Below, piece after piece: positions 6,892-15,604 of a stretch of DNA of 64,000 bases; positions within the stretch are counted from its first letter, which is position 1; every line of letters begins with the position of its first letter. Origin of the DNA: Scatomorpha sp964535405 (lineage in GTDB: Bacteria > Bacillota > Clostridia > Oscillospirales > Oscillospiraceae); NCBI GenBank assembly GCA_964535405.1, contig CAZHUG010000001.1, positions 62,001 through 126,000 of the forward strand, given 5' to 3'. A program made the translations under genes and the position numbers. The notes under the pieces were generated by a model, which was not told the origin of the DNA, searched no databases, and was given only the letters and a program-made list of their open reading frames with translations.

Positions 6892-8424
6892 TCATTTGAG
6901 AATATTATCTTTCTTTACCATTTTTACAAACGCCAGCACCTCGAGCACTATAACAAATGCGACAGGAAGGGAGCCGACAATGGTTGCCGCCTGTAAGGTT
7001 TCAAAAGGCCCGTCCATGAATAATATGGCGGCGGGTATCAGCACCATAAGGATACACCAGAAAAATACCAATTTCGGATTCGGGTCTTCACCTTGTTTCA
7101 GGCGTGTCTGTGAAATGGCCGCAATGGAGGTTGCGCTGGCATCATAGGTGGTTGCGTTAAACAGCACGCCACATATTGCGATTGCTAAAACGACTATCTT
7201 GCCGAGTGGCAGATGCTGAAAACTCTCCATTATCGCATAGCTTGCGCCGACCTCTTCAATCCGTGCGATCAAATCGAACGTACCCGTAAATTGCAGATTC
7301 ATAGTGAAGCCGCCCATGACCCAGAAAAATAGCCCGGCGCCCAAGGTGCCGTACATAACACTGCCCATCAGCACATTCCGGACGCTGCGTCCGCGTGACA
7401 TGCGGGCGATGAACAGCCCCATAAACATGCTGGCAGACATCCACCAGGCCCAGAAAAACTGTGTCCACATTTCCGGAAAACCGCCGTTGAGTATGGGATC
7501 CATCCAAGTGGCCATGCGCACGAAGTTTTGAGCAAATATACCCACGGAGGTTGTAGACATCTTGATTATGAATATGGTGGGGCCAAAAATAAATATAAAA
7601 AGAAGAATCATAAGAGAGAGCTTATAGCTGCCGTCACCGAGCTTGGCAACGCCTTTTTTAAGGCCGAGGATAGCCGCGAGAGAGAAAACTACGGTTGTGG
7701 CGATGAGAACAATCACCATATACATCATGTTTGTCTCAACACCTATAAGGTAGCAAACAGCTGTAGTGATAAAGGGTACGGATATACCGAGCTCCGTTGT
7801 GGTTCCCATAATCATGGCAATAATAAACAAAATATCCAGCAGTTTTCCGGGCCAGCGATCCGTGTGCTTGCCAAGGACATCACGGCATGCTTCGCTGACT
7901 TTGAGCACCGGCTTTTTACGAACAAAGTAGCAGTACGCGATGGGAAGGGCAGTGATGGCATACAGCGCCCAGGGTATGAGTCCCCAATGGAAGAAGGTGT
8001 AAGCGCCTGACCATTCCGCCGCCTGCGTGCTCATAGCCGGAATATCAAGAGCAGGCGCGCGAAAATATTCCGTCCATTCTATGGGCGCCCAGTACAGCAG
8101 GGCGGCGGCGTTGCCGGCGGTGAACAGAGTAGCAGCCCAAACGAAATTACCGTACTCGGGCTTTTCATCCGGATCCCCGAATTTAATCTTTCCATATCTG
8201 GAAAAAGAGAAGAATAACACCAGGCAGATTGACAAAACCCCCGCCCATGTGTAAATAAAACCCAATTGATTCACAACAAATTCCCTGGCAGCCAGCATCC
8301 CTTTGCTGGTCTGATCAGGGAAAATAAAAAGTGCCATGACAAGAAGCAAAATCAGGGATACGGAGATGCCAAATACAGGAACATCGAGTTTTTTCTTTTC
8401 GCTCAAGCGTTCTTTTTTACTCAT
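6892..8424 (-). CDS. BCCT-family transporter, CaiT-like
   Basis: A 510-residue, 12-helix carrier of the betaine/carnitine/choline family. The BCCT signature is clear in the C-terminal half (WTQFFWAWWMSASMFMGLFI, then ARMSRGR). In the first signature region it has TAGNAAALLYWAPIEW rather than the glycine/methionine-rich sodium-site segment of BetP-type carriers; this resembles CaiT, a sodium-independent carnitine/butyrobetaine exchanger, so exchange transport of a zwitterionic substrate is plausible (inference). It is divergent from the TetR gene; two copies of the island's 16-bp motif lie upstream. Its own direction isolates it from the dehydrogenases, but the shared motif ties them together. 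Confidence 0.9.
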   Translation of the reverse strand: MSKKERLSEKKKLDVPVFGISVSLILLLVMALFIFPDQTSKGMLAAREFVVNQLGFIYTWAGVLSICLVLFFSFSRYGKIKFGDPDEKPEYGNFVWAATLFTAGNAAALLYWAPIEWTEYFRAPALDIPAMSTQAAEWSGAYTFFHWGLIPWALYAITALPIAYCYFVRKKPVLKVSEACRDVLGKHTDRWPGKLLDILFIIAMIMGTTTELGISVPFITTAVCYLIGVETNMMYMVIVLIATTVVFSLAAILGLKKGVAKLGDGSYKLSLMILLFIFIFGPTIFIIKMSTTSVGIFAQNFVRMATWMDPILNGGFPEMWTQFFWAWWMSASMFMGLFIARMSRGRSVRNVLMGSVMYGTLGAGLFFWVMGGFTMNLQFTGTFDLIARIEEVGASYAIMESFQHLPLGKIVVLAIAICGVLFNATTYDASATSIAAISQTRLKQGEDPNPKLVFFWCILMVLIPAAILFMDGPFETLQAATIVGSLPVAFVIVLEVLAFVKMVKKDNILK

Positions 8425-8466
8425 ATCAATTCCCTCTCAACAAAGATTGTGAAGATTTCAACATTC

Positions 8467-8495
8467 AGGTTAGCATCAATATGTCGAAATAGCAA
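8467..8495 (-). promoter_or_regulatory. Possible promoter of the BCCT gene
   Basis: On the minus strand TTGCTA (8495-8490) and TAACCT (8472-8467) are 17 bases apart, 43 bases before the start codon. The boxes are weak, which would suit an activated promoter; motif copy 1 lies six bases upstream of the -35. Confidence 0.4.
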
Positions 8496-8501
8496 GAAAA
8501 A

Positions 8502-8517
8502 TTAATCAAATGATTAA
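8502..8517. promoter_or_regulatory. Operator motif copy 1 (TTAATCAAATGATTAA)
   Basis: A 16-bp near-palindrome with perfect 7-bp arms TTAATCA/TGATTAA around AA. Related copies lie at 8540-8555, 9465-9480 and 13413-13428, all in control regions of this gene cluster. It is likely the binding site of the TetR-family protein encoded at 8697, because autoregulated TetR proteins usually bind short palindromes beside their own divergent promoter. Confidence 0.65.
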
Positions 8518-8539
8518 AAAACGTGTATATGTGAAAATA

Positions 8540-8555
8540 TTAATCTAATGATTTG
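8540..8555. promoter_or_regulatory. Operator motif copy 2 (TTAATCTAATGATTTG)
   Basis: Same 16-bp frame as copy 1 with three differing positions. It is centred 38 bp from copy 1, in the BCCT/TetR divergent region. Confidence 0.55.
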
Positions 8556-8630
8556 TTCAAAAGGCATAAAACTATAGGTACTAATTGGAAAGCTAAAGAA
8601 ATTATAGGAATGATAAAAACTAATCACTCC

Positions 8631-8659
8631 TTGACTTTATCTATCTCGCATTATATATT
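8631..8659 (+). promoter_or_regulatory. Promoter of the TetR gene
   Basis: TTGACT (8631-8636) and TATATT (8654-8659) with 17-base spacing. The GTG start lies 37 bases downstream behind GAGGAGG. A half-site of the island motif (TAATCA, 8621-8626) sits just before the -35. Confidence 0.7.
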
Positions 8660-8696
8660 TGATATAGAAAATGGATAATGAGGAGGGAAATAAAAA

Positions 8697-9398
8697 GTGA
8701 AAAAAACGACGCCTGAGGCTAAGAAAAACCTTAAAAAGCAACGCGTTATGCGCTATTTTATAGATGCCGCACGCAAGATATCCAAAGAGGAGGGGCTGTC
8801 CGGAATCACAATTAGGTCCGTGGCGGACAGGGCAGGCTACAACAGTGCATCTCTCTATAACTACTTTGATAATTTGGAGCAGCTCCTTGCGTTCACAAGC
8901 ATCGACCTTATATCAGACTGGCTCCTTGAATACATTCACATAATGGAGGGAGAGGGCGACGAGCTGGATAAGTACATTTTAGGCTGGGAGATGTTCAGTA
9001 TGTACTCTTTCAATGACCCGGCCACATTTTCCTATGTATATGCATCGGAGAATACAGACAAGGTCATTCAGTACTTTGAGGAGTATCAGGAGATCTTCCC
9101 GGGTCCCTGTGATGAAATACCGGAGGAAGTAATGGAGGTATATAAGAAAAAAACATTGAGGGAGCAGGAGCAGCAAAATATCGCGTCCTGCGTAAAAGCA
9201 GGTTTTTTCAATGAAGCTGATGCAGAAAGCGTATACATGCTGGCTCTGATTCTTAATAACGGCCTCTTATGTGAACTCACAAATAAAAAAAGCAATGTGA
9301 AAACACATGAGGAGTATACCAGGATTTATATTAAGTATCTTGTGGAGTATATCCAGATAAAGCTTCAAAAGCCAAAAGATCTATCAAAATATCTATGA
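8697..9398 (+). CDS. TetR/AcrR-family transcriptional regulator
   Basis: A 233-residue regulator with an N-terminal TetR helix-turn-helix (ISKEEGLSGITIRSVADRAG, then YNSASLYNYFDNLEQLL) and a large helical ligand-binding domain with no close relative that I recognise. It starts with GTG behind a strong GAGGAGG site. It is divergent from the BCCT carrier and upstream of the dehydrogenase/flavoenzyme genes; a 16-bp palindrome recurs at the control regions around it. I infer that it senses the imported substrate or a metabolite and controls the whole island. The sites lie upstream of, rather than over, the likely -35 boxes, which allows activation as well as repression. Confidence 0.85.
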   Translation: MKKTTPEAKKNLKKQRVMRYFIDAARKISKEEGLSGITIRSVADRAGYNSASLYNYFDNLEQLLAFTSIDLISDWLLEYIHIMEGEGDELDKYILGWEMFSMYSFNDPATFSYVYASENTDKVIQYFEEYQEIFPGPCDEIPEEVMEVYKKKTLREQEQQNIASCVKAGFFNEADAESVYMLALILNNGLLCELTNKKSNVKTHEEYTRIYIKYLVEYIQIKLQKPKDLSKYL

Positions 9399-9400
9399 AG

Positions 9401-9453
9401 AAAAGTAAAATGAACCTCCAAAAAGCGACTGCTTGGAGGTTCATTTTACTTTT
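9401..9453 (+). terminator. Long intrinsic terminator after the TetR gene
   Basis: Perfect 21-bp arms (9401-9421 and 9433-9453) with an 11-base loop. The A-rich left and T-rich right ends make it usable in both directions. It begins two bases after the TetR stop codon and separates that gene from the dehydrogenase promoter. Confidence 0.9.
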
Positions 9454-9464
9454 TAGACAAAAAT

Positions 9465-9480
9465 ATGATCAAATGATTAT
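9465..9480. promoter_or_regulatory. Operator motif copy 3 (ATGATCAAATGATTAT)
   Basis: The core TGATCAAATGATTA matches copy 1 at 12 of 14 central positions. It lies 27 bases upstream of the -35 of the first dehydrogenase promoter (9508-9536), a position typical of an activator site rather than a steric block. Confidence 0.6.
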
Positions 9481-9507
9481 AAATTATACATGAATTTTTA
9501 ATTTGTG

Positions 9508-9536
9508 TTGACATTGGCGCCTTGAGCGTTTAATAT
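9508..9536 (+). promoter_or_regulatory. Promoter of the dehydrogenase/MFS operon
   Basis: Consensus TTGACA (9508-9513) and TAATAT (9531-9536) with 17-base spacing, giving a leader of about 85 bases before the ATG at 9629. Confidence 0.75.
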
Positions 9537-9628
9537 TTAATTATCAAACCGCATATGCAAAAAAATAATCACGCGATCTTCAATGCGCATGAAGATCATG
9601 GAATTCTTCAGCAGAAGAAAGGAGCACT

Positions 9629-10792
9629 ATGAAAAACTTCGAGTATTATAATCCCGAACATTTAATTTTTGGCGTTGGCGCTTTCGAGCAGCTGGCGACT
9701 TTGCCGATGCCCGGCAAGAGGGCCTGCATCGTCTGTACCCCCCGCCGTCGATTTGTCGACAGAGCGATCGAGCTGCTTAAGAAAAACGGCGTCGAGTGTG
9801 TCGTCTACGACAAGTGCCGCGAGAACCCCGATACGAGGACTATAGAAGCCGGCTCAAGGTTCGCCCATGAGAACGGTGTGGACTTCCTGGTCTCTATCGG
9901 TGGAGGTTCCACCACAGATACCGCTAAGTGCATGGGTGTACTGCTCTATAACGGCGTGAACGACAGCATCTGGGACTATGTTGCATACTACGATGGCCAC
10001 AAGGAGCCCAAGGGAATGACGCCCCTTATCATCGTTTCCACAACCTCCGGTACAGGCACCGAGGCTGACCAGTCCGGCGTGCTCACCGAGGAATTCAAGA
10101 ACATAAAGCTCGACGTTGCGTACCCCTGCATGTGGGCTGTTTACAGCATCGTGGACCCCAGCCTCCAGACCTCCGTATCCCCCTTCTACACTGCCTGCCA
10201 GGGCATGGATGTCATCTTCCATTGCTCCGAGAGCTATCTGGACAAGTATCATACCCCGTTCACCGACATGACCAACACCACGGGACTTAAGTACGCCGCG
10301 GCCGCTCTTGAGACCGTATACAGAGATCCGGAGAACATAGAGGCTCGCACCAATATGGCTCTTGCCAGCAACCTCGCGGGTATCAGCGAATCCATGGTAG
10401 ACCTTATCTCCACCCACGCTGCCGGACACACCCTGGGCTCCATTCATCATGACGTGCCCCACGGCTACGCGCTGTGCCTGATGGCTCCTGTAATGTTCGA
10501 GTTTTACACCCACTACCCCAAGGAAGTCCCCGAGCGCATGGCATATCTTGCCCGGCTGGTGGGTTACGGCGACACAGCCGAGGATTATGTCCGCTTCATC
10601 GTTGATAAGCTGAAAGCTCTCGATATGTACTATCTTGACTACTCCGTCTATGGCATTGACCCTGCCCGTTGCGAGGAGTACGGCAAGAAGATGGTGGGAG
10701 ACATCGCTCCTTACTGCGACAAGGACGAGATCGTCATCACCGAAGAACAGGCTGTAGAACTGTTCCGCAAGGCTTTGGCTCCCAGGAAGTGA
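9629..10792 (+). CDS. Iron-type alcohol dehydrogenase 1
   Basis: A 387-residue group III (iron-activated) dehydrogenase that interconverts an alcohol and its aldehyde or ketone with NAD(P). The NAD-binding GGGS loop is at about 91-94. The metal ligands fall where expected from FucO-type enzymes: Asp194 and His198 in GMDVIFH, a His in STHAAGH (263 or 267) and His278 in VPHG. Start ATG lies behind AAAGGAG. It is 98 bases from a second, clearly related copy, so the pair arose by duplication; the substrate region (SESYLDKYHTPFTDM) is nearly shared by both. The substrate is unknown, presumably linked to what the BCCT or MFS carrier brings in. Confidence 0.9.
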   Translation: MKNFEYYNPEHLIFGVGAFEQLATLPMPGKRACIVCTPRRRFVDRAIELLKKNGVECVVYDKCRENPDTRTIEAGSRFAHENGVDFLVSIGGGSTTDTAKCMGVLLYNGVNDSIWDYVAYYDGHKEPKGMTPLIIVSTTSGTGTEADQSGVLTEEFKNIKLDVAYPCMWAVYSIVDPSLQTSVSPFYTACQGMDVIFHCSESYLDKYHTPFTDMTNTTGLKYAAAALETVYRDPENIEARTNMALASNLAGISESMVDLISTHAAGHTLGSIHHDVPHGYALCLMAPVMFEFYTHYPKEVPERMAYLARLVGYGDTAEDYVRFIVDKLKALDMYYLDYSVYGIDPARCEEYGKKMVGDIAPYCDKDEIVITEEQAVELFRKALAPRK

Positions 10793-10803
10793 TTCGTGTT
10801 TTG

Positions 10804-10836
10804 AGTGGGGGCACATTATGTGCCTTCACTTTTTTC
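10804..10836 (+). terminator. Possible attenuating terminator between the two dehydrogenases
   Basis: An interrupted stem (AGTG...GCACAT/ATGTGC...CACT) followed by TTTTTT. It is weaker than the other terminators and may lower rather than stop transcription into the second dehydrogenase. Confidence 0.4.
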
Positions 10837-10890
10837 GCGACCAATGGTCGAATTCTGAACAGATATTATGCTCTTTAGGAGGTAAGTCGC

Positions 10891-12072
10891 ATGAGGAGCT
10901 TTGAATACTACAACCCGCAGCATCTGATATTCGGCAACGACTCTTTTGATCAGCTGGCTACATTGCCAATGCCGGGAAAGAGGGCTTGCATAGTCTGCAC
11001 CCCCGAGAGACTCTTTGTGGAGCGGGCTCAAGAGCTGCTGAGAAAAAACGGCGTTGAATCCGTGGTATATGACCAGGTGCGCCCTAATCCAAACACTATA
11101 AGCATAAATAATGGCGCGAAGTTCGCCTATTTGAATGGCTGCGACTTTGTCGTGGCCGTTGGCGGCGGGTCCTCCATAGACTCCTCCAAATGCATAGCGA
11201 TGCTTTTGCGCAATGGAGTGGAGGATGATATATGGGACTATGTGCCGCATCTGGAGGGACATAAAAAGCCTGTGGGCTCCGCGCCGTATATCGCGGTCTG
11301 CACAACTGCCGGCCCTGGCTCCGGCTCGACGCAAAGCGGAGTGGTGTCAAACGATGCCATTAACCTGAAGCTGGATGTGTGTCACCCGTGCATGTTTGCC
11401 ACTTACACCATCGTGGACCCCAAATTGCATGTATCCGTTCCAAAGGAGCTGACGGCGGTGCAGGGGATGGATATCATTTTCCACTGCATGGAGGGATACT
11501 TAGATAAGTTCCACACCCCATACACGGATATGCTCTATCTTACCGCTCTAAAGTATACAGCCGACAATCTTAGAAGCTGCTGCGAGTATCCCGACAATCT
11601 GGACGCCCGCGCGGCGCTTGCCCTTGCGGACAACATGTCCGGTATGGGGGAGGCCATGGTCGATGTGATGAGCCTGCACGCCATGGCTCACACTTTGGGC
11701 TCTTTCCACGAGGACATTCCCCACGGACTTGCATTAAGCCTGCTTGCTCCAGAGGCTTTTAAGTTCTATTGCAGCTACCCTGTAGAGACCACTCAGCGCA
11801 TGGCCTATATGTCCGAGCTTTTGGGATACGGCTTTTCGCCCGAGGGCTGCGTAAGCTTCCTGCTTGATCTTCTGAAGGCCATTGACCTTTATAAGGTGGA
11901 TTATGAAAAGTACGGGGTAGACCCTGCCAGAGCGGCCGAGTACGCGCACCATACAATAAACTGTGTCGCCTGTTATATGGACAAGGACGAGCACAGTCCG
12001 ACGGAAGCAGAGCTGACAAGCGTATTGACGAAGGCTTTCGACAGGCAAAAGGCATTGAGAGAAATGAATTAG
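10891..12072 (+). CDS. Iron-type alcohol dehydrogenase 2
   Basis: A 393-residue paralogue of the preceding gene, similar along its whole length (MRSFEYYNPQHLIFG versus MKNFEYYNPEHLIFG at the start). It keeps the GGGS dinucleotide loop and metal-ligand motifs (GMDIIFH, LHAMAH, IPHG). A difference is the nicotinamide-side loop, TTAGPGSGSTQSG instead of TTSGTGTEADQSG, which changes residues near the active site and could alter substrate preference. It follows AGGAGG with good spacing and precedes the MFS gene by 14 bases, so these two are certainly co-transcribed. Confidence 0.9.
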   Translation: MRSFEYYNPQHLIFGNDSFDQLATLPMPGKRACIVCTPERLFVERAQELLRKNGVESVVYDQVRPNPNTISINNGAKFAYLNGCDFVVAVGGGSSIDSSKCIAMLLRNGVEDDIWDYVPHLEGHKKPVGSAPYIAVCTTAGPGSGSTQSGVVSNDAINLKLDVCHPCMFATYTIVDPKLHVSVPKELTAVQGMDIIFHCMEGYLDKFHTPYTDMLYLTALKYTADNLRSCCEYPDNLDARAALALADNMSGMGEAMVDVMSLHAMAHTLGSFHEDIPHGLALSLLAPEAFKFYCSYPVETTQRMAYMSELLGYGFSPEGCVSFLLDLLKAIDLYKVDYEKYGVDPARAAEYAHHTINCVACYMDKDEHSPTEAELTSVLTKAFDRQKALREMN

Positions 12073-12086
12073 AAAAGGTGAATTGA

Positions 12087-13331
12087 ATGGAAAAATCAAA
12101 AGGCAGGGTAACTCTGGTGATCGTGATAGTCATGTTGATGACTTTCTTTTTCAGCCTTACTCTTTGTGAGGTTTCACCACTTATCACAAACATCGTTGAC
12201 CAGGTCGGCTGGACTCTGGGCCAAGCCGGACAGCTCAATTCCATCGTGTTCTTCCTTATGGGCGCATTCGCCGTCATCGCAAGCCCGATAATGGATAAAC
12301 TTGGAACCAAAAAGACAGCTCTTGTTGCTTTGGCGCTGGCAGCGGTCTCACATCTGGTTTCCTTCATTTGCGGGGACAGCTTCACCGCTCACTACATTCG
12401 CCAGTTCGTTTACGGCTGCTCCTGGGGCATATTCTTCCTGGTTCCGGGCGCTGTTCTGAACTATTGGCTGCCGGTCGAGAGCCGAGCTTTCTTTTTAGGC
12501 ATGCGCTGCGCAGTCGATCTGGGTTCCTGCGCCGTGGCATATTACATCGTTCTGCCCATATTCCATGCCCTTGGCGACAACTGGCAGATGACGTTCACGA
12601 TCATCGGTATTTTGGCAGTTATCATCTTCGCTATCTATGCGGCCTTTATTCCGACTACGCAGGAGGAGAAGGATGAGATCGCCGCAAAAAATGCCGCAAG
12701 AGCCTCCGGCACAAAGCAGTCCCCGGGTATTATCCGTGCCGCAAAGAGCAAACAGGTTTGGATCATTTGTCTGTCCTTGATAGGCATGCAGTGGGTATAC
12801 AACGTCTGGTCCTCTTATCTGCCGTCCTTCTTGGAGCTTGAGCGCGGCTATTCTGCCGAGACTGCGTCCAACATTGCCGGAGTGATGTCCATGGCCGGTA
12901 TAATTGCGGGTCTGGGCGGCGGTGCACTGTCCTCTGCCATAGGGCGGCGCAAGATACTCACATGGCCTGTTCTGACCATTGGCCTGATCGGCGCAGTCTG
13001 TTCACTGTATGTGACTTCTACGGGAATGCTCATGTTCTTCAGCGGCTGCATCGGCTTTGGTATCACAGGCTTTATGACGGCCTACACAACTATACCCGGT
13101 GAGTTGCCCGAGGCAATCGGCGATATCGACTTCTATAACGGCGCCGTTGCTATTATATATTCAATCGCCTTTATGCTCACCTATATCCCGCCTTATATCA
13201 TCGATGCTTTTTCCGCAGCCGGAAAGAGCATGCAGTTCTCTCTTACTGTTCTTGTCATTCCCCTCGCATTCAGCCTGATAACCAGCTTTTTTATAAAGGA
13301 GACAGGACCAAAGGGCAAAAAACAGGTATAA
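12087..13331 (+). CDS. MFS transporter
   Basis: A 414-residue, 12-helix major-facilitator protein. It has the loop 2-3 motif (DKLGTKK, a variant of the family A motif) and a charged central loop (TTQEEKDEIAAKNAARASGT) between the two six-helix halves. It is co-transcribed with the two dehydrogenases. Together with the BCCT carrier the island thus has two transport systems, perhaps one for the substrate and one for a product or a second substrate. No subfamily I can name with confidence. Confidence 0.85.
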   Translation: MEKSKGRVTLVIVIVMLMTFFFSLTLCEVSPLITNIVDQVGWTLGQAGQLNSIVFFLMGAFAVIASPIMDKLGTKKTALVALALAAVSHLVSFICGDSFTAHYIRQFVYGCSWGIFFLVPGAVLNYWLPVESRAFFLGMRCAVDLGSCAVAYYIVLPIFHALGDNWQMTFTIIGILAVIIFAIYAAFIPTTQEEKDEIAAKNAARASGTKQSPGIIRAAKSKQVWIICLSLIGMQWVYNVWSSYLPSFLELERGYSAETASNIAGVMSMAGIIAGLGGGALSSAIGRRKILTWPVLTIGLIGAVCSLYVTSTGMLMFFSGCIGFGITGFMTAYTTIPGELPEAIGDIDFYNGAVAIIYSIAFMLTYIPPYIIDAFSAAGKSMQFSLTVLVIPLAFSLITSFFIKETGPKGKKQV

Positions 13332-13405
13332 GAGCCAAAGTATAAATAAGCGAGCTCTCAAAAGGCAAGCAAGGCTTCCACAGCTTACTTGCCTGACTAT
13401 AACTT

Positions 13406-13439
13406 CAATATAATAATCAAATGATTAATTATTATATTG
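13406..13439. promoter_or_regulatory. Operator motif copy 4 within a larger palindrome
   Basis: ATAATCAAATGATTAA at 13413-13428 repeats the island motif. It is embedded in a longer dyad: 12-bp arms 13406-13417 and 13428-13439 are perfect reverse complements. The right arm runs into the -35 box of the flavoenzyme promoter. This is the strongest dyad of the four copies. Confidence 0.65.
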
Positions 13440-13465
13440 ACCGTTCAGGTGTCGCGTGCTATATT
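13437..13465 (+). promoter_or_regulatory. Promoter of flavoenzyme 1
   Basis: TTGACC (13437-13442) and TATATT (13460-13465) with 17-base spacing; operator copy 4 ends 8 bases before the -35. About 60 bases of leader precede the ATG at 13529, which follows AAAGGAG. Confidence 0.7.
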
Positions 13466-13528
13466 AATTGTAAGCAAAAAATGTGCTCTTAAGAAGAGCA
13501 TAAAAATCACTAAATAAAGGAGAACAAC

Positions 13529-15526
13529 ATGAGCGACAGTAAAATTCTTTTCCCGAATATGTTGACCCCGTTCAAAATCGGCAAGGAAACCTTTAAAAAC
13601 AGAATGTGCATGTCCCCTATGGGTTCGGGCGGAACCTTGGAGACAACAGGATATCGCGGTGAGTATTCCGATAAGGGCATTGAGTACATAGTTGAGCGCG
13701 CCCGCGGCGGCTTCGGCCTCATATACATGGGCGGCGACTTCATGCCAGACTATATCATCGACCCGCATGACCAGATCGACGCGACGCTTAAGGCGCCTCA
13801 GTATTTCCGCAAGCAGGGCCTGACGCTGAACGAAAGGCTGTCCTACTATGGAGCAAAGTGCATACAGCAGCTCTGCGTAGGAATGGGACGTGACGACGGA
13901 GGACCCGGCGCGTCCGAGACGCCGCTTTGGGGCGACCCCTCCACAATAAACAGAGCGCTGACAGTTGATGAGATTCATAAGAAGACCGAGATCACTGTTG
14001 AGGCGGCCAAGCTATGCAAGGATTCCGGCTTTGCAGGCGTGGAAGTTCACGCGCTGCACTGGGGCTATCTGCTGGACGAGTTTGCAACACCGTTCTTCAA
14101 CCGCAGAACCGATGAATACGGCGGCAGCCTTGAAAACCGTCTGCGTTTTGCAAGAGAAATCCTGGATGGCATCAAGCAGGTCTGCGGCAGTGACTTCGTT
14201 GTAACCACCCGCCTTGGCCTTCAGAGCTTCATGAAGGGCTTCAATCAGGCAAGCCTGACGGGCGAGGGGGAGGTTGGCCGTACTCTGGAAGACTCCATTG
14301 AGATCGCCATTGAACTGGAAAAGTACGGTTTTGACGCATTGAGCGTAGATGTGGGCACATATGAATCCTTCTATTACTGCTGCCCGCCCCAGTACATGCC
14401 CTTCGGCCATGTGATTCCTTTTGCCGCTGAGGTTAAGAAGCATGTCAACATCCCCATCCTCTGTGGAAGCCGCATGAACAACCCCTACAAGTCCGAGCGG
14501 GCTCTGGCCGAGGGGCTGATAGACGCGGTTGTCATTGGCCGCGCCGCCTTGGCCGACCCCCAGTATGCAAAGAAAATTGAGATGGGTACGCCCGAGAAGA
14601 TCCGTCCCTGCATCGGCTGCATTGTCGGATGCATGGGCAAGGTTATGAATGGCGAGGCCTTTTCCTGCGCAGTTAACCCCGCCGCGCGCAATGAGCTCAA
14701 CTACGGCATTGAGAAAACCCTCAATCCCCGCAAGGTCGCTGTTATCGGCGGCGGTGTTTCCGGTCTTGAAGCTGCGCGCACCGCAAAGCTCCGCGGCTTT
14801 GACGTAACCCTCTATGAACGCAGCGGAAAGCTCGGAGGCAACCTCATCCCCGCGGGCGCTCATAGCTTCAAGATCGAGCTGCACCAGCTGGTAGAGTGGT
14901 ATAAGCGAGAAATTCAGGAGCTGAACATCCCTGTTGAATACTATTCCAACATGACACCCGAGACCCTGAAGGCCCTAAGGCCCGATGTGGTACTCATATC
15001 GGTGGGCTCCGACCCGATTATGCCTCCGATTCCCGGCATCGACCACATCAAGAGCATTTCCGGCGTTAAGGCACTTGAGGGCAACATCGACATCGGACAC
15101 AAGCTCGTCGTCGTTGGCGGCGGTCTGGTCGGCTGCGAATTCGCGATTGACAAGGCCATGGAAGGGCATGACGTCACTCTCGTTGAGGCCGGCGAAAGAG
15201 TTCTGGGCGCCAGTGATCAGATTCCCATTATGGTCGATCTGATGATCCCGGACCTCATCGAGCATCACGGTGTTAAGGTGCTTTGCAACACCAAGATTAC
15301 TGCGATCAACGACAACGGCGCCGTCGTATGCCCGACTGCCGGTGGAGCCGAGTTCGAAGTTGAAGCGGATCAGGTCGTCATGGCAATCGGAATGCGCTCC
15401 CGCAATACCTTTGCCGAGGAGCTTCAGAGCTCCGGTATCGAAGTCTTTACGATCGGCGACTGCAACAAGCCGGGCATGGTCTACTCCAGCGTACACAGCG
15501 CATACGAAATCGTAAGGATGCTTTAA
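13529..15526 (+). CDS. Old-Yellow-Enzyme/2-enoate-reductase-like flavoenzyme 1
   Basis: A 665-residue enzyme in the three-part architecture of 2,4-dienoyl-CoA reductase, 2-enoate reductase, BaiCD and trimethylamine dehydrogenase. An FMN TIM barrel (about 1-355) is followed by a 4Fe-4S site (Cys361, 364, 368 and 380: CIGCIVGC, 11 residues, C) and FAD/NAD Rossmann folds (VIGGGVSG near 407, VVGGGLVG near 530). Electrons would pass NAD(P)H-FAD-FeS-FMN-substrate. The barrel is atypical: the usual H-x-G-R-Y segment reads QLCVGMGRDDGG and the histidine loop is HALHWGYL with an inserted Trp. Own promoter and operator; the second copy lies 78 bases downstream. Substrate unknown. Confidence 0.88.
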   Translation: MSDSKILFPNMLTPFKIGKETFKNRMCMSPMGSGGTLETTGYRGEYSDKGIEYIVERARGGFGLIYMGGDFMPDYIIDPHDQIDATLKAPQYFRKQGLTLNERLSYYGAKCIQQLCVGMGRDDGGPGASETPLWGDPSTINRALTVDEIHKKTEITVEAAKLCKDSGFAGVEVHALHWGYLLDEFATPFFNRRTDEYGGSLENRLRFAREILDGIKQVCGSDFVVTTRLGLQSFMKGFNQASLTGEGEVGRTLEDSIEIAIELEKYGFDALSVDVGTYESFYYCCPPQYMPFGHVIPFAAEVKKHVNIPILCGSRMNNPYKSERALAEGLIDAVVIGRAALADPQYAKKIEMGTPEKIRPCIGCIVGCMGKVMNGEAFSCAVNPAARNELNYGIEKTLNPRKVAVIGGGVSGLEAARTAKLRGFDVTLYERSGKLGGNLIPAGAHSFKIELHQLVEWYKREIQELNIPVEYYSNMTPETLKALRPDVVLISVGSDPIMPPIPGIDHIKSISGVKALEGNIDIGHKLVVVGGGLVGCEFAIDKAMEGHDVTLVEAGERVLGASDQIPIMVDLMIPDLIEHHGVKVLCNTKITAINDNGAVVCPTAGGAEFEVEADQVVMAIGMRSRNTFAEELQSSGIEVFTIGDCNKPGMVYSSVHSAYEIVRML

Positions 15527-15545
15527 TCCTGCGGCGAAAATATAG

Positions 15546-15580
15546 AGGCCTGTCAGCGCAATCGTTGGCAGGCCTTTCTA
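15546..15580 (+). terminator. Hairpin between flavoenzymes 1 and 2
   Basis: Arms AGGCCTGTCA (15546-15555) and TGGCAGGCCT (15566-15575), pairing with one G-U, followed by TTTCT. It is a modest terminator, probably allowing partial read-through to the second flavoenzyme, for which I see no separate promoter. Confidence 0.5.
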
Positions 15581-15604
15581 AAAATAGATATACAGGAGGA
15601 GAAC

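Noticed and set aside
9854..10816. Long minus-strand open frame opposite alcohol dehydrogenase 1 (and similar ones at 14012-14884, 34402-34980, 47880-48803)
   Set aside because: They lie antisense to well-conserved enzymes, have no ribosome sites and encode His/Val/Gly-rich sequence typical of the complement of GC-rich coding DNA.
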